DNA from: a virus
Virus record (IMG/VR): IMGVR_UViG_3300005663_000099
Span: 1 to 41,760 of that record
DNA length: 41,760 nucleotides
Reading direction: 5' to 3' (one strand)
Each line of letters starts with the position of its first letter. Within the stretch, counting starts at the first letter, position 1. Of this stretch, positions 41,742-41,760 are shown piece after piece. The position numbers and the translations under genes were made by a program. The notes under the pieces were generated by a model. The model was not told the origin of the DNA and did not search any database. It saw only the letters and a list, made by a program, of their open reading frames with translations.

Positions 41742-41760
41742 TCGCCCGTCGGCAAACGCT

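Noticed and set aside
1-41760. CRISPR array, insertion sequence, integrase with attachment sites, or homing endonuclease
   Set aside because: I saw no regular short repeats with spacers, no transposase or integrase motifs, and no HNH or GIY-YIG text.

Overview
This window looks like most of the genome of a tailed bacteriophage with siphovirus-type architecture. It has no tail sheath or contractile genes, one long tape measure gene, and a distal tail protein followed by a tail hub. Every supported gene lies on the + strand, packed with overlapping stop/start codons. The DNA is GC-rich, AGG is used heavily for arginine, and GTG and TTG starts are common. The gene set matches no phage I can name, so I treat it as unclassified. 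The host is uncertain; a predicted lipoprotein near the end of the structural block hints weakly at a Gram-negative host. No integrase, repressor, tRNA or CRISPR array was seen, and no endolysin was recognised.

Layout. 1-240 is the 3' end of a very GC-rich reading frame with different codon use, either a foreign or host edge or an assembly join. 241-745 is an AT-rich control region with an inverted repeat and a near-consensus sigma-70-type promoter. 746-19700 carries packaging and head genes (TerS, TerL, portal, a MuF-type minor head protein with a zincin-like C-terminus, scaffold, major capsid protein), a set of fibre-like proteins with metal-binding HxH repeats, connector genes, the tail tube, and the tail chaperone pair with a likely -1 frameshift. 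19685-27100 holds the tape measure, the distal tail protein with a likely carbohydrate-binding insert, and a tail hub with a cysteine-rich repeat tail. 27108-29831 has a GT9-like glycosyltransferase, membrane or lipoprotein genes that may be the lysis cassette, and tiny very basic proteins. 29832-30119 is a second control region that is a diverged copy of the first. 30120-40622 is the replication module: SNF2-type helicase, a likely ssDNA-binding protein, a candidate structured RNA, FEN-type exonuclease, a DnaG-type primase fused to an MCM-like AAA+ helicase, two nucleotide pyrophosphohydrolases and a family A DNA polymerase. 40808-41760 contains a terminator and small genes driven by their own related promoters.

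How it works together. Two matching promoter modules appear to drive the structural operon and the replication operon from host-type RNA polymerase. In the replication operon the primase-MCM protein would prime and unwind. The polymerase lacks its own 5' nuclease, which the separate FEN protein supplies. The two pyrophosphohydrolases would tune the dNTP pool. Four proteins of this operon end in an acidic tail with a terminal phenylalanine, as SSB and T7 gp2.5 do, which suggests a shared docking code in the replisome. The least familiar items are the primase-MCM fusion, the shared acidic-Phe tails, the structured RNA at 33573-33808, the duplicated control modules and the MuF-metallopeptidase fusion.
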